Shown in pieces: positions 46,050 to 58,098 of a DNA stretch of 64,000 nt. The position numbers and the translations under genes are program-made. The stretch covers positions 45,376,793 through 45,440,792 of the forward strand of contig NC_077238.1 in NCBI RefSeq assembly GCF_947179165.1. The letters are read 5' to 3'. The notes under the pieces are model-generated. The model worked only from the letters and a program-made list of their open reading frames with translations, did no database searches and had not been told where the DNA came from. The stretch comes from Solanum dulcamara. Its lineage: Eukaryota; Streptophyta; Magnoliopsida; Solanales; Solanaceae. The first letter of the stretch is position 1; every line of letters starts with the position of its first letter.

Positions 46050-47411
46050 GTGGTTATTACATGTATTGTTCTGGTTTGCCATCATTTTACGTTAGTATTA
46101 TTTGACCCAGGGTCTACCTATTCTTATGTGTCGACTTATTTCGATGTGGGTATTGATTATGTGAGTGAGTCCCTTATTGTGCCTATTACTATTTCTACCC
46201 CAATAGGTGAATCTTTAGTAGTGGATCGGGTATACAAGGGATGTTTGGTGATATTTTCGGGTAGAGAGACCCGTGCAGACTTGATTTTACTAGACATGCT
46301 TGATTTTGATGTGATATTGGGTATGGACTGGTTATCTCCTTATCATGCTATATTAGATTGTTATGCAAAGACCGTGACCTTAGCTTATCCCGATTTACCT
46401 AGCTTAGTATGGAAGGGTAATCCGAGTTCGTATCCTAAGGGGGTGATATCTTATATTCGTGCTCGTCGCTTGATGGATAAGGGTTGTTTGTCTTATTTGG
46501 CTCATGTACGTGATCTCACCACGGAGTCATCTCATATAGAGACTACGAGGATGGTGAGAGAGTTTATGGATGTATTTCCTACAGAATTGCCGGGAGTTCC
46601 TCCTGACCGTGATATCGATTTTGTGATTGATTTGGAGCATGACACTAAACCCATCTCTATTTCTCCTTATCGGATGGCTCCGGCAGAATTGAAAGAGTTG
46701 AAAGAACAATTGGAAGATTTATTGAAGAAAGGGTTTATTAGACCTAGTGTATCACCGTGGGGTGCACCAGTTTTATTTGTGAAGAAGAAAGATGGTACTA
46801 TGAGGATGTGTATTGACTATCGACAGTTGAACAAAGTCACTATCAAGAACAAGTATCCTCCCCCTCGCATTGATGATTTATTTGACCAGCTTCAAGGTGC
46901 ATCGGTGTTCTCAAAGATTGATTTGAGGTCGGGTTACCATCAGTTGAGAGTTCGGGAATCTGACATCCCGAAGACTGCATTCAGGACTCGTTATGGGCAT
47001 TATGAGTTTGTGTTTATGTCCTTCGGGTTGACTAATGCCCCAGCTGCTTTTATGGAGTTGATGAACCGGGTATTTCGACCTTATTTGGACTCGTTTGTGA
47101 TCGTGTTTATTGATGACATCTTGGTTTATTCCAAGAATGAGGCGGATCATGTTAGGCACCTGAGGACAGTCCTTCAGAGATTGAGAGAGGAGAAGTTGTA
47201 TGCAAAATTCTCCAAATGTGAGTTTTGGCTTGAGTGCGTGACATTCTTGGGTCATATAGTGACCAAGGATGGTATTATGGTTGATCCAGCCAAAGTTGCA
47301 GCGGTTCGTGATTGGGTTAAGCCTACTTCGGTTACCGAGATTCGGAGTTTTATTGGGTTGGCAGGCTACTATCGTCGGTTTGTTCAAGGATTCTCTTCTA
47401 TTGCAGCCCCC
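46050..47411 (+). pseudogene. Element C protease and reverse transcriptase
   Basis: The frame has protease [12 protein letters not shown] (about 46098-46133; P replaces the usual S or T in D-x-G) and [17 protein letters not shown] follows with [61 protein letters not shown] and the catalytic [10 protein letters not shown] (about 47103-47132), then [14 protein letters not shown]. The frame is lost at a run of five C (47407-47411) and continues one frame on. Earlier residues of this frame are poorly conserved, so the start at 46050 is arbitrary. Confidence 0.93.
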
Positions 47412-48573
47412 ATTGACTAGGCTAACTCAAAAGACCGTGGCATTTCAGTGGACTGATGAGTGTGAGGCGAGCTTTCAAAAGCTCAAGGAATTATTGACTT
47501 CAGCACCTATTCTAGCCTTACCCGAGGAGGGCGTGGCATTTATTGTGTTTTGTGATGCTTCGGGAGTCGGTTTGGGTGGTGTATTGATGCAAAAAGGTAG
47601 AGTTATAGCTTATGCTTCTCGATAGTTGAAGGTACATGAGAAGAACTATCCTACCCACGATTTAGAGTTAGCAGCGGTGGTGTTTGTTCTGAAGTTGTGG
47701 AGGCATTATCTCTATGGAGTGCATTGCGAGGTCTATACTGACCACCGTAGCCTTAAGTATATCTTTTCTCAGCCGAATCTGAACATGCGGCAGCGTAGGT
47801 GGTTAGAGTTATTGAAAGACTATGACATTACCATACTTTATCATCCGGGAAAAGCTAATGTGGTAGCGGATGCCCTGAGTCGCAAAGCATCTAGCATGGG
47901 TAGTTTGGCATTTCTTAAGGCTGTGGAGAGGCCTTTGGCGTTGGAGGTTCAGTCATTGGCTAGACAGTTGGTCCGACTGGATATTTCTACACATCATGGT
48001 ATTTTGGCATTTGTGGAGGCTAGGTCTACTTTGATGGACCAGATTCGTACACACCAGTTTGAAGATGAAAAGTTGAGGGCCATTCGAGACAAAGTGTTGA
48101 GTGGTGAAGCAAAATCAGCCTCTCTTGATCAGGAAGGAGTTTTGAGGATTAATGATCGCATTTGTGTGCCCAAGGTTAGTGAATGGGTACGTATGATATT
48201 AGAGGAGGCTCATTGTTCCAAGTATTCGATTCACCCGGGAGTGGCAAAGATGTTTCATGACTTGAAACAACATTATTGGTGGTGTGGCATGAAGAGAGAC
48301 ATTATTGATTTTGTGGCTAAGTGTCTAAATTGCCAACAAGTGAAGTATGAGCATCAGAAACCGGGTGGTCCTATGCAAAGGATGCCCATTCCTGAGTGGA
48401 AATGGGAGCGTATCACTATGGACTTCGTGTCTGGATTACCCATGGCATTGGGTAAGTATGACTCTGTCTGGGTGATTGTGGATCGATTGACCAAATCAGC
48501 CCATTTCCTTCCGGTGAAGACTAGCTACAATGCGGATCAGTTAGCTAGGATCTATCTTCGTGAGATTGCATGG
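47412..48573 (+). pseudogene. Element C RNase H and integrase N-part
   Basis: RNase H shows VFCDASGVGLGGVLM, a TAG stop at 47623-47625 within the AYASR-x-LKVHE segment, [23 protein letters not shown] and VVADALSRK. Integrase begins at about 48170 with a zinc segment ([16 protein letters not shown]), then TMDFVSGLP (first D). Near 48560-48575 the frame changes; the local sequence suggests loss of one copy of an 8-bp direct repeat. Confidence 0.92.
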
Positions 48574-49498
48574 GGTGCCTATCTCTATTGTATCGGATCG
48601 GGGTTCAGTGTTCACCTCTCACTTTTGGAAGGCATTACAGCGTGGTTTGGGTACGCGACTAGAGATGAGTTCAGCATTTCATCCCCAAACCGATGGTCAG
48701 TCTGAACGGACTATTCAGGTGTTGGAGGATATGCTTAGGGCCTGTGTGATTGATTTTGGTGCCCGATGGGACCAACACTTGCCCTTAGCAGAGTTTGCCT
48801 ATAATAACAGTTATCACTCCAGCATTCAAATGGCACCATTTGAGGCATTGTATGGTCGTAGGTGTCGATCACCCATTGGATGGTTTGATTCTATTGCGGT
48901 TGATGCATTGGATACTGACTTACTTAGGGATGCTGTGGAGCGGGTACGTTTGATTCAGGGTCGACTATTGACAGCTCAGAGTCGTCAGAAGAGTTATGCT
49001 GATAGGAGGGTTCGTCCCTTAGAGTTCATGGTGGGTGATTGCGTGTGGCTTAAAATATCGCCCATGAAGGGTGTGATGAGGTTCGGAAAGAAGGGCAAGC
49101 TTAGCCCAAGGTTTGTTGGCCCGTTTGAAATCCTGAGGAGAGTAGGTGGAGTGGCGTATAAGTTGGCCTTACCCCCTAAATTGTCAGCTGTTCATCCGGT
49201 GTTTCATGTTTCCATGCTTCGCAAGTACATACCGGATGAGTCTCATGTGATTTCTTATGATGCGCTAGAGTTGAGTCCGAATTTGACTTATGAGGAGGAG
49301 CCGACAGTTATTCTAGATAGGCGGCTTCGTAGACTCAGGACCAAGGAGGTCGCTTTGGTCAAGGTGCAGTGGCAGCATCGGCCTGCTGAAGAGGCGACTT
49401 GGGAGTTAAAGTCTGATATGCAGGCTCGGTACCCTCAGCTTTTTGAGACCCCAGGTACTTTATTTTATCTTATGTTCGAGGACGAACATCCTTTTTAG
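48560..49498 (+). pseudogene. Element C integrase core end and chromodomain
   Basis: The frame reads [15 protein letters not shown] (second D), [17 protein letters not shown] (E), AEFAYNNSYHSSI, MAPFEALYGRRCRSP, KISPMKGVMRFGKKGKLSP and HPVFHVSMLRKY. A C-terminal chromodomain follows (about 49290-49450: VKVQWQHRPAEEATWELK). This tail places C in the Tekay/Del-like group. It ends at TAG 49496-49498, 10 bases before the 3' LTR. Confidence 0.93.
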
Positions 49499-49508
49499 TG
49501 GTGGATAA
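49497..49508 (+). other. Polypurine tract of element C
   Basis: AGTGGTGGATAA directly precedes the 3' LTR. It is purine-rich but not perfect. Confidence 0.6.
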
Positions 49509-51920
49509 TGTAATGACCTTGAGGGTGATTTTCGAAAATTTGTACAAAACACGCGTGAACAGTAACACGCGTGAACAGTAACTTTTTGGGCAGAAAATGC
49601 CCCTTTCTTCCCATTTCAATATTTTTCATCATTTGTTTGAGTTCTTGAACTCCTTGAGGTGATTTGAGAAGAGATTTTTGAGGCAAAGTGTTGGGTAAGT
49701 GATTTTTGACCTAAAACCTTCCTTTTTCATTAAGTTTTTGACGATTTTAACTCTTAAATTTTAGTTTCAAACCCCAAAAATCTTTGTTTCTTCCCTAATC
49801 CGAATTTAAGGAAAATTGTGATTTCCAACTCGTTTTGAGCTCTATTTTTATGGGTTTTTCAACCATGAGTTCCTTATTACCAATAGAATGGGATTGTTCA
49901 ATAAATTTCCAGATTTGACCCTTTTCGAAAATAGTTAATTTTTGGACCATTTTACCCCCGGTTCCGAAACCTATCAATATGGGTGTCATTGGACTCCTTG
50001 TGACGTGTATGTTTCATTGTTGATAGTGGGTTGTCATTCCGGGCGCTGAATTCGAGAGTTGCTTGTCCGGTGGAGGTATTCGAGTGCGGCTTCGGCAATT
50101 GAGGTAGGTTTGGCTATCTTTCTTTGAGATTGAGATGGGGTAATTAGTCATTCATATGTTATAGACTTTGGGATGGGGTTGTAGTATGAGTTGAGAATGT
50201 TATATATATATTGTGATGTCCGTGTGGAGGCTTATTTATTAATGTGTTGCCGTGACGGGGTTTATTTGTATTACATAGCCCGTGTGGGGGCCTTATTTGT
50301 TATCTTATTTGCTTTGAGAGCATGTGAATTATGATTTGCCTAAGAGAGAGGCTTGAGTATATTATTTGACTTATGATGCCGCCTGAGAGATTGAGTTGGG
50401 GGTTTTGAGCATACTTGGGTATTGAAATATTGTTGAGAAAGGGGTGAATATTTAAATGAAAGTGTGTTCTTCCCGTTACTATTTATTGAGGGTGAATATC
50501 ATGTGTAGGTTAAGTTTTGAGAACTTTGAACCTTATACCACATGTGAGTTGATTATTACTTCCATGCATATGTGTTTTGATGCATTCATCCTCATTCATC
50601 ATATCATGAAATATGGGAAGTTGAGAAATATGGAAATTCCTTTTGAGAAAGAAAATGAAACACCTTTAAACCTTTGTATCTTGAGTCCCTGACCGAGGCA
50701 GTTTTCCGGCAGGGTAGTGGATGCATTGTGATCCCAACCTTTGTATCTTGAGTCCCTGACCGAGGCAGTTTTCCGGCAGGGTAGTGGATGCATTGTGATC
50801 CCAACCTTTGTATCTTGAGTCCCTGACCGAGGCAGTTTTCCGGCAGGGTAGTGGATGCATTGTGATCCCAACCTTTGTATCTTGAGTCCCTGACCGAGGC
50901 AGTTTTCCGGCAGGGTAGTGGATGCATTGTGATCCCAACCTTTGTATCTTGAGTCCCTGACCGAGGCAGTTTTCCGGCAGGGTAGTGGATGCATTGTGAT
51001 CCCAACCTTTGTATCTTGAGTCCCTGACCGAGGCAGTTTTCCGGCAGGGTAGTGGATGCATTGTGATCCTAACCTTTGTATCTTGAGTCCCTGACCGAGG
51101 CAGTTTTCCGGCAGGGTAGTGGATGCATTGTGATCCCTTGACCACGAGGAGGTGGCAAGGATAATGAGATATTGTGATTGAGTTATATGGTCTGCAAGAC
51201 CCCTATGTGTCCTGCTTGGTAGCACAGCTCGGCAGGTGTATACGACAGGCTGTGCGATAGTCTTGATTCCACCGTACCACCACATCATTGCATCATCATA
51301 TTGCATTGCATTGCATTGATATCTGTGCTGCTTGAATTATCTGATTAATTGTGATTATGAGCTGTTATTATGGGTTTACTTTACTCGCGCCAATATATAT
51401 ATAAACTGGCAGCACCGATGCCGAAGTGGGACTTTTCTGTATGCAGGTGGAAGCGTTCCTTAGTTTATTTCATAGGTTTGATTAATTCCTTATACTCAGT
51501 CAGCTAAAACCTACTGAGTACATGTGAATTGTACTCACCCCTACTTCTGTGTCCCTTTTTGATGCAGATACTAGTCGGGGTACCCCACGTGGCAGTTAAT
51601 ATTCTAGCGGATTGTGTATTCTCAGATTAGTGGTGAGGTCCTAGAATTCGGATCGTCACTAGTCTATCTTTATTTTTCAGTCTTTTGTATCATTCAGAGA
51701 CTTATGTTGTATCTTCAGATTCGAACCTTGTATTAGATGCTCTTTATACTTATGACACCAGGTTTTGGGATAATTTCTTTATTGTTTTTTTTTCTTTTTA
51801 TTTAAATCGTGGTATCACTTTCTCCTTTGGGAGTCTTGTATGAGTTTTATTTTTAGGGTTACACATCAGATTGGGTTTTGAGATGTGTGCCAACATGACC
51901 TCAGTTTTTGGGTCGTGACA
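49509..51920 (+). repeat. 3' LTR of element C
   Basis: It has the same 2412 bp and landmarks as the 5' LTR, including the 16-bp pair (49549-49580), the 67-bp array (50671-51139), the CCTAA variant at the same place, and the TATA box. Frames translated from the two LTRs are identical. Confidence 0.96.
50671..51139. repeat. 67-bp tandem array, 7 units (3' LTR)
   Basis: Seven units as in the 5' LTR, with the same single variant at the unit 6/7 junction. Equal copy number and a shared variant show that both LTRs were copied from one RNA. Confidence 0.97.
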
Positions 51921-51925
51921 CAAGT

Positions 51926-52536
51926 GGTCCTCCTTCTTTGGGAAACTCGAGTTGGCTATCACCAATCCGAAAGCTCTTGTGAAATCCAACAGTGCGGTTT
52001 CTCCTCCATTTCTGTCCCCGAAGCCAAAGCCCCCATGCACATCATCATACCCTCCCGAAATAGATCTGATGTGCCTATTGAAATCCCCTCCCACGACAAG
52101 CTTCTCAGTAGGTGGTATGCCTCCCACTAACTCGTCCAACTCCTCCCAAAAGCGCCTCTTATCCTCCTCGCATAAGCCCGCTTGCGGCGCATAAGCACTA
52201 ATAACGTTCAACGTGATCCCTTCAACGACCATTTTAATCGACATCATCCTATCATTGACTCTCCTAACCTCCACCACCTGATTCCTTAAATCACTGTCTA
52301 TTAAAATGCCTACCCCATTTCTATACTTCGATTTACCAGAAAACCAAAGCTTATACCCGTCTACCTCCTTAGCTTTAGAGCCGACCCATTTTGTCTCCTG
52401 GACACAGGCTATATTAATCTTCCTCTTCTTTAGAATCTTAACCAGTTCTATGGATTTACCCATTAACGTCCCAATGTTCCAAGAACCTATTCTCAGTCTC
52501 GACGCTCCTTTAACCCACTTACCTCTCCTTACCAGT
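51926..52536 (-). pseudogene. RTE LINE L4 endonuclease, N-terminal part
   Basis: The minus strand from 52536 reads VRRGKWVKG, RLRIGSWNIGTLMGK, ACVQETKW, YAPQ, GGDFNRHI and NSSFPKKEDHL, up to the element C insertion. It has no stop. On its 5' side it is fused in frame to another endonuclease fragment (L5), giving a 270-codon open stretch from about 52739 that is a junction product rather than a gene. Confidence 0.88.
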
Positions 52537-53260
52537 AGAAAATCTATCTGGGTCTTAGCCACCGAACTACGAAAGGTTACCAAATGGTCCTCCTTCTTTT
52601 GGAAACTCGAATTGGCTATCACCAGCCTAAAAGCTCTTAAGAAATCTATAAGTGAGATTCCACCTCCATTTTTTGTCCCCAAAGCCAAAGCCTCCATGCA
52701 CATCATCATACCCTCCCGAAATAGAACCGATGTGTCCATTGAAATCTCCTCCCATAAAAAGCTTCTCAGTAGGTGGTATGACTCCTACTAATTAGTCCAA
52801 ATCCTCCCAAAAGAGCCTCTTAACCTCCTCGTCTAAGACCGCTTATGGCGCATAAGCACTAATAATGTTCAACGTGATCCCTTCAATGACCATCTTAATC
52901 AACATCATCTTATCAGTGACTCTCCTAACCTCCACCACCTGATCCTTTAAATCTCTATCTACTAAAATGCCTTCCCCATTCCTATACTTCGATCTACCAA
53001 AGAACCAAAGCTTATACCCGTCTACCTTCTTAGCTTTAGAACCTACCGATTTGGTCTCTTGGACACAGGCTATATTAATCTTCCTCTTCTTAAGAATCTT
53101 AACTAGCTCTATGGGTTTTCCCATTAATGTCCCAATGTTCTAAGAACCTACTCTCAGTCTAGATGATCCTTTAACCTATTTACCCCTTCTTACCCTCATC
53201 TTCGTCCCCATCCCTGAGCGAGAACATGACCCTAGTCTACCATCACTACCCAAAGCCACG
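52537..53260 (-). pseudogene. RTE LINE endonuclease fragment L5
   Basis: The minus strand reads MGTKMRVRRGK near 53200 (likely start region), RLRVGS, NIGTLMGKPIELVK, ACVQETKSVG, YKLWFFGRSKYRNGEG, ISAYAP and GGDFNGHIGS, up to AKTQIDFLL at 52537. It is a diverged second copy of the segment seen in L4 (about 85% alike by eye over 90 residues). It ends exactly where L4 begins. Stops and a frame change are present. Confidence 0.85.
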
Positions 53261-54059
53261 AAAACTTGTAAGAACTACTAAATTATTCTAAGGTCTAAAG
53301 TCAGCAAAATGTAATTACAAGTGTAAGAACAAAGAATAGATATGGGAAGATATAGAAATCGGAAACTGGAGGTACCAACTCCAATTGAAATAAACCTGAT
53401 TATCGCCGAAAAACACTATTCACTTCGGAAGTACTGTTCAAGTTGGAGTTACCGTTCATGTCGGCTTACCAACAAGATCCTTCCCTCTTAGACAGTTTAT
53501 CGAATAGATGGGCTGCATTCAAAACAACCCCAAACTCAGCAAGCTAGAAACTGCAGAGGAAACAAATACTTCTATTCCTACAAATATCAAAGATAAAATA
53601 GAACAAAGCAAAAGCCGCTGGAGAAGAAGAGAAGAAAGAGCCGTTGTATATAAAAATAATAATAATAATAATAATAAAAAATTGATTACAGCAGCTGCTG
53701 TTTGGACTATTCAGTGTTTCAGTGTTGGAACTTGGACATAAAAGTGGTGGTCTGACCCGCTGAGTCACTGAGCGTCGATGATGGACCGAGGTCTCTTAGT
53801 TTTTATTATGAGTAAGAGACGAGAGCGGTCGATAATGATAATTGGATCTGTACATGACGACTGGCTATGATGATGGATAGTAGTGTGAGTGAGACATGAC
53901 GACGACGATGGCTATGCGTGGTGAAGTGAAGGGCAGGGGTTAGTTGAATAAGATAAACATCAAAATTCATTCTCAAAGGCAATAGCAAAACAACTATAAA
54001 GGCACGCCTAGACCTACGACCACCCTAAACCTACACATGGTAAGACACCATTCTATCCC
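53261..54059. other. Probable RTE 5' region and spacer with (AAT)n
   Basis: About 53205-53270 resembles the sequence 5' of L6 (56940-57000: ACATGACCCTAGTC, AAGCCAC), so part is an RTE 5' UTR. An (AAT)7-8 microsatellite lies at 53655-53681. ACTATTCAC and ACTGTTCA words occur at 53415-53460. No gene is recognised. Confidence 0.55.
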
Positions 54060-56960
54060 TACTAGCCTTCTACCCTAATCCACGACCTCCACTCTTTTCT
54101 ATATAAGGTTATGTCCTCGATGATATGGAGTACCACCATATCTTGTCTAATCACCTCTCTGCAATACTTTTTTGATCTACCCCTACCCCTCCGCATAGTC
54201 CTCAAATCTAATCGCTTGTACCTCCTAACTGGAGCTTCGACACTCCTCCTCTGCACATGCATAAATAATCTTAGTCTTACTTCTCTCATCTTGTTGACCA
54301 CAGATGCCACTCTCACCTTCTCCTAAATAACCTTATTCCTGATCTTATCACTCCTAGTGTGTCCATACATCCATCGAAGCATCCTCATCTACGCAACATG
54401 CATCTTCTGAACATGAGAGTTTTTTACTGGATAGCACTCTACTCCATATAACAATGCCGGTCTAACAACCATTCTATAGAACTTACCTTTAAGTTTAGGC
54501 GGTACCTTCTTATCACACAGGACTCCAGAGGCTAGCCGCCATTTCAACCATGCTTCCCCAATGTGGTGCGTGACATCATCATTGATGTCCCCACTACTCT
54601 GGATGATAGATCCAAGATATTTAAAGCTTTTTATCTTGGGGATAGGTTGGGTGGCAAGCCTCACTTCCTGCCTTCTTCATCTATCGCAACACTAAATTTG
54701 CAATCTAAGTATTTTGTTTTGGTCCTTCTTAATCTGAACCCTTTGGACTCCAGCGTTTGTCTCTAAACCTCCAACCTGTTATTAACTCCATCCCGTGTCT
54801 CATCTATCAAAATTATATCATTCGCAGATAGCATACACCATGGAACCTTCTCATTAATAGACCATGTCAGCTCATCCATCACCAAGGCAAAAAGAAAAGG
54901 GTTCAGCACCGATCCCTAGTGTAGTCCCACCTCAACAGAAAAATACTCTGAGTCACCTCCCACTATCCTACCCCGATTCTTGCCTCCAATATACATGTCC
55001 TTTATCTCCATATACACCATTGAGACACCTTTAGTCTCCAGACACCTCTAGAGAACATCCCTCAGAACTTTGTCATAAGCCTTTTCAAGGTCAATGAATA
55101 ACATATGGAGATCCTTTTTTCTTTCTCTAAATTTCTCCACCAGTCTCCGCATAAGATGGATTGTGTTAGTAGTCAACCGTCCTGGCATGAATCCAAACTG
55201 GTTCTCTGAGATTGACACTCTTCTCCTCACCCTAACCTCGACCTTTCTCCAAAATCTTCATAGTGTGGCTTAGTAGTTTCATATCCCTGTAATTATTACA
55301 GTTTTGGATATCACCCTTGTTCTTGTACAATGGAACCATATTACTCTATCTCCATTCATCAGGCATCTTAGAAGTCTTTAAAATAACAATAAAGCACTTA
55401 GTCAACCATTCTAAACCTGCATTGTTAGTGCTCTTCCAAAAGTCCACCGGAATCTTATCAGGCCCCGTCGCTCTCCTCCTCCTCATCCTGCTAACAACAC
55501 GTCTAACCTCCTCAACCTTAAAACACTTGTAGTACCCAATGTCTCAAAGACTATAAGAGTACTCCAAATCTCCCAGTACAATGTCTCTGTCTCCTTTTTT
55601 CATTTAGGAGTCTGTGGAAGTATGTTTGCCATCTTTGCTTGATAGAAGTCTCATCCACTAACACTTTACCTTCCTCGTTCTTGATGCACTTTACTATATA
55701 CAAATCACGTTCTTTTCTATCTCTCACTTTGGCGAGCCTATACAATCTCTTATCCCTAACGTTTTCCCCCAACTCAACATACACAAGTTCAAAAGCTACC
55801 ATCTTAGCACTGGTGACCGCCGACTTCATTTTCATCTTTGCCTTCTCATAGATATCTTTACGCCTACTCTTCTCTTACTTATCCAAACACTCCAACTACT
55901 CTGTATAGGCAACCTTCTTTGCTTTCACTTTGTCTTGTACTTCTCTATTCCATCACCAGTCTCCTTAATGACCACCAAAGATTCCTCTTGATACCCCAAA
56001 AACCTCGGCAGCTACTTTTCTAATACAATAATCTGTCATGTCCCACATATTGTTCACATCTCTGCTACTACTCTAGGCCCCTAAACCATTCAACTTCTCC
56101 CCCATATCTCAAGAAAAGACGGGAGTTAGGGCCCCCATCTAATCCTTAGTCGATCATAAAGGGTATTCTTTCTCCCATCCCTCTTAATCTCTAAGTCCAT
56201 CACCAAAAGCTTATGTTGGATGGTAATATTTTCACTCGAAATAACCTTTCAATCCTTACAAAGGCCTCTACCACCCTTCTGGAGGAGTAAGTAGTCAATC
56301 TGAGTCCTAGCTACCGTGCTACTAAAGGTGAACAATTGATTATCCCTCTTCAAAAAACATAAATTAGCAATAACCAACTCAAAAGCTTTGGGAAACTCCA
56401 AGAGAGAAACCCTGCCACCATTCCTTTCCCCAAAACCAAAGCCTCCATAGACATCATCAAAACCATTAGAAGTTGTACCGATATGACCATTGAAATCTCC
56501 ACTAATAAAAAATATTCGGTACTAGGTATACCTTTTACTACTTCATCCAAATCCTTTCAAAGAGCCTTTTGACTTTTTCATCCAGAACCACATGGGGTGC
56601 ATATGCACTAACAACGTTCACAAAAAGCCTACCTATAACTAACTTAATAAACATCATCCTATCACTAATCCTCTTTACCTACCACACACTCCATAAGGTC
56701 CGCGTCGACTAGAATACCCACTCCATTCCTATCCCTTGAGCTTCCTAATTATTATAATTTAAATCTGTCCACATACCGAGCTTTGGAACCTACCCAACTA
56801 GTCTCCTGAACACATGCTATATTAATTTTTCTCCTCTTATGACTCTTTACTAGCTTTATGTTCCACAATCCTACTCTCAACTTATGAAAACCTGTCTCTC
56901 TCTTACCACTATTTCCCCTTGCCTTCACCTCTAATTGAGGACATGACCCTAGTCACCATC
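54060..56960 (-). mobile_element. RTE LINE copy L6, old and near full length
   Basis: All RTE domains are present on the minus strand but spread over three frames. No (TTG)n tail is visible at the 3' side (54000-54060), so the tail is lost. L6 is clearly more diverged from L3 and L4 than they are from each other. Confidence 0.85.
54062..56900 (-). pseudogene. RTE LINE L6 endonuclease and RT
   Basis: Minus-strand fragments include an endonuclease part (about 56850-56270: ACVQET, VPSTEYF then a decayed GGDFNGHI), a linker KMVAFELVYVELGENVRDKRL (55835-55720), [27 protein letters not shown] (55230-55048), [32 protein letters not shown] (54664-54400), and the C-terminal VRRYKRLDL. Many stops and frame changes. 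Confidence 0.83.
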
Positions 56961-57561
56961 AATAACTAAAGCCACTAAAATGATATGAACTACAAAGTAA
57001 AAAAAACTGATAACAAATAAATTAAGAGAATATAAGCAATGAGATAATAATTGACAATATAGAATATATTATAAAGAGACAACACACACTAGATAATATG
57101 TAAATCAATAACCCTAGACACTAAGTGAAGAAGGAAACTGTTCGAGAGTCTAAGTACAAAAAATAAGGGCAAGCCTATAACATTGTGCATGAATGTTTGA
57201 ATTGTTTTTGTTAGAGTGAGTGTATTCCGAGTCTCTGTTCTTAAAAAATAACTTGATATATGTGTGGAAATGGGACTTCTTTCAATGCGGGAAAAAGTAG
57301 CATTGTCAAAAAGTCTTGATTTTGGTGATTATTGTATGTGGATGTAAATATGTCTATTGGTATCGTGATTTCATAAATTGATCTACGTGAGTTAGCTTGA
57401 TTTAGAGATAATGATTGGACTTATGTTTGAATGAAAAGTTGAAGGGTGTTGTGAGCTTGAAGATCCATGTGATTGTCGTAGTGTCTTGATATTCTTTTGC
57501 ATAGTGTCATTTTATGATAGGTAGTGTCAATTGAGGATAAGCAACCATTTTAAGTTGAGGG
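56961..57561 (+). other. Probable 3' UTR of an Athila-type element
   Basis: AT-rich text without coding frames ends in TTTTAAGTTGAGGG (57548-57561), a polypurine-like tract placed directly before an LTR start. Confidence 0.4.
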
Positions 57562-57719
57562 TGTTGATGCACCATGGATTACGGTACTTGTAATACTTTA
57601 AACTTAAGAATTTGCATGTCTTTTAAGCATATGTTAGTAGATTTTACTTTTTTATCATTGATTTGCAGAAAAATAGGTCGTGGCAGTAGAGAATGAAAAA
57701 CCAGTGAATTGGAGCTTAA

Positions 57720-58050
57720 AGTTGGCTTCTACAAGCCAACCTAGAGCCATAGAAATTCTACGAGCTTTAGGTTGTGTTCATAATAGAACGGTAATTATTA
57801 GGGACAAGTTTTGAGCTACAAGGGATGTTTACGAGATGTAGAATGTTCTATGAGTCATAGGAATAGTCGTAGAAAATAAGCAGAGCATGAAGCCTTAGTA
57901 TTTGGCCTACAAGTGAAAACGATGGACCGTCCATTGGTTTTCGGACCATAGTACCATCCGTAGTAAAGACATTAAAGACTGAGTTGAAGTTGTTTCCACG
58001 AGTGGATCTACTACTCGTCCAAAGACCTACGATTCGTAGATTATTACCGA
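57720..58050. repeat. CTACG/CGTAG word block in U3
   Basis: Words ATTCTACGAGCTTTAGG, TTACGAGATGTAGAATG, AGTCGTAGAAAAT and TACGATTCGTAGATTA recur, as at 34450-34870. Confidence 0.75.
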
Positions 58051-58090
58051 TCTATCTTTCCTTGATTTTGTTTATTTAGTGTTAGGTGTC

Positions 58091-58098
58091 TATAAATA
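58091..58098 (+). promoter_or_regulatory. TATA box of Athila-type LTR
   Basis: TATAAATA lies 40 bases after the word block, inside the LTR, in a normal position for U3. Confidence 0.6.

Larger units (their letters stand above)
42755..51920 (+). mobile_element. Young Tekay-like Ty3/gypsy element C, 9166 bp
   Basis: The two LTRs (2412 bp each) are flanked by the perfect duplication CAAGT. The internal region is 4342 bp with a Met-tRNA primer site, a gag relic, and protease, RT, RNase H, integrase and chromodomain. The LTRs show no difference on direct reading, so insertion was recent. Gag is non-coding and pol carries two frame changes and one stop. The target is the endonuclease of RTE LINE L4. 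Confidence 0.96.
40147..52536 (-). mobile_element. RTE LINE copy L4, split by element C
   Basis: L4 occupies 40147-42754 and 51926-52536 (about 3.2 kb). The two parts join across the CAAGT target duplication of element C (42750-42754 and 51921-51925) to a continuous endonuclease sequence. It is the most complete RTE copy here, from near the start of the endonuclease to the (TTG)n tail. Confidence 0.92.

Noticed and set aside
51798..52739. 313-codon minus-strand gene
   Set aside because: It is a junction product: element C LTR sequence at one end and two fused RTE endonuclease fragments.
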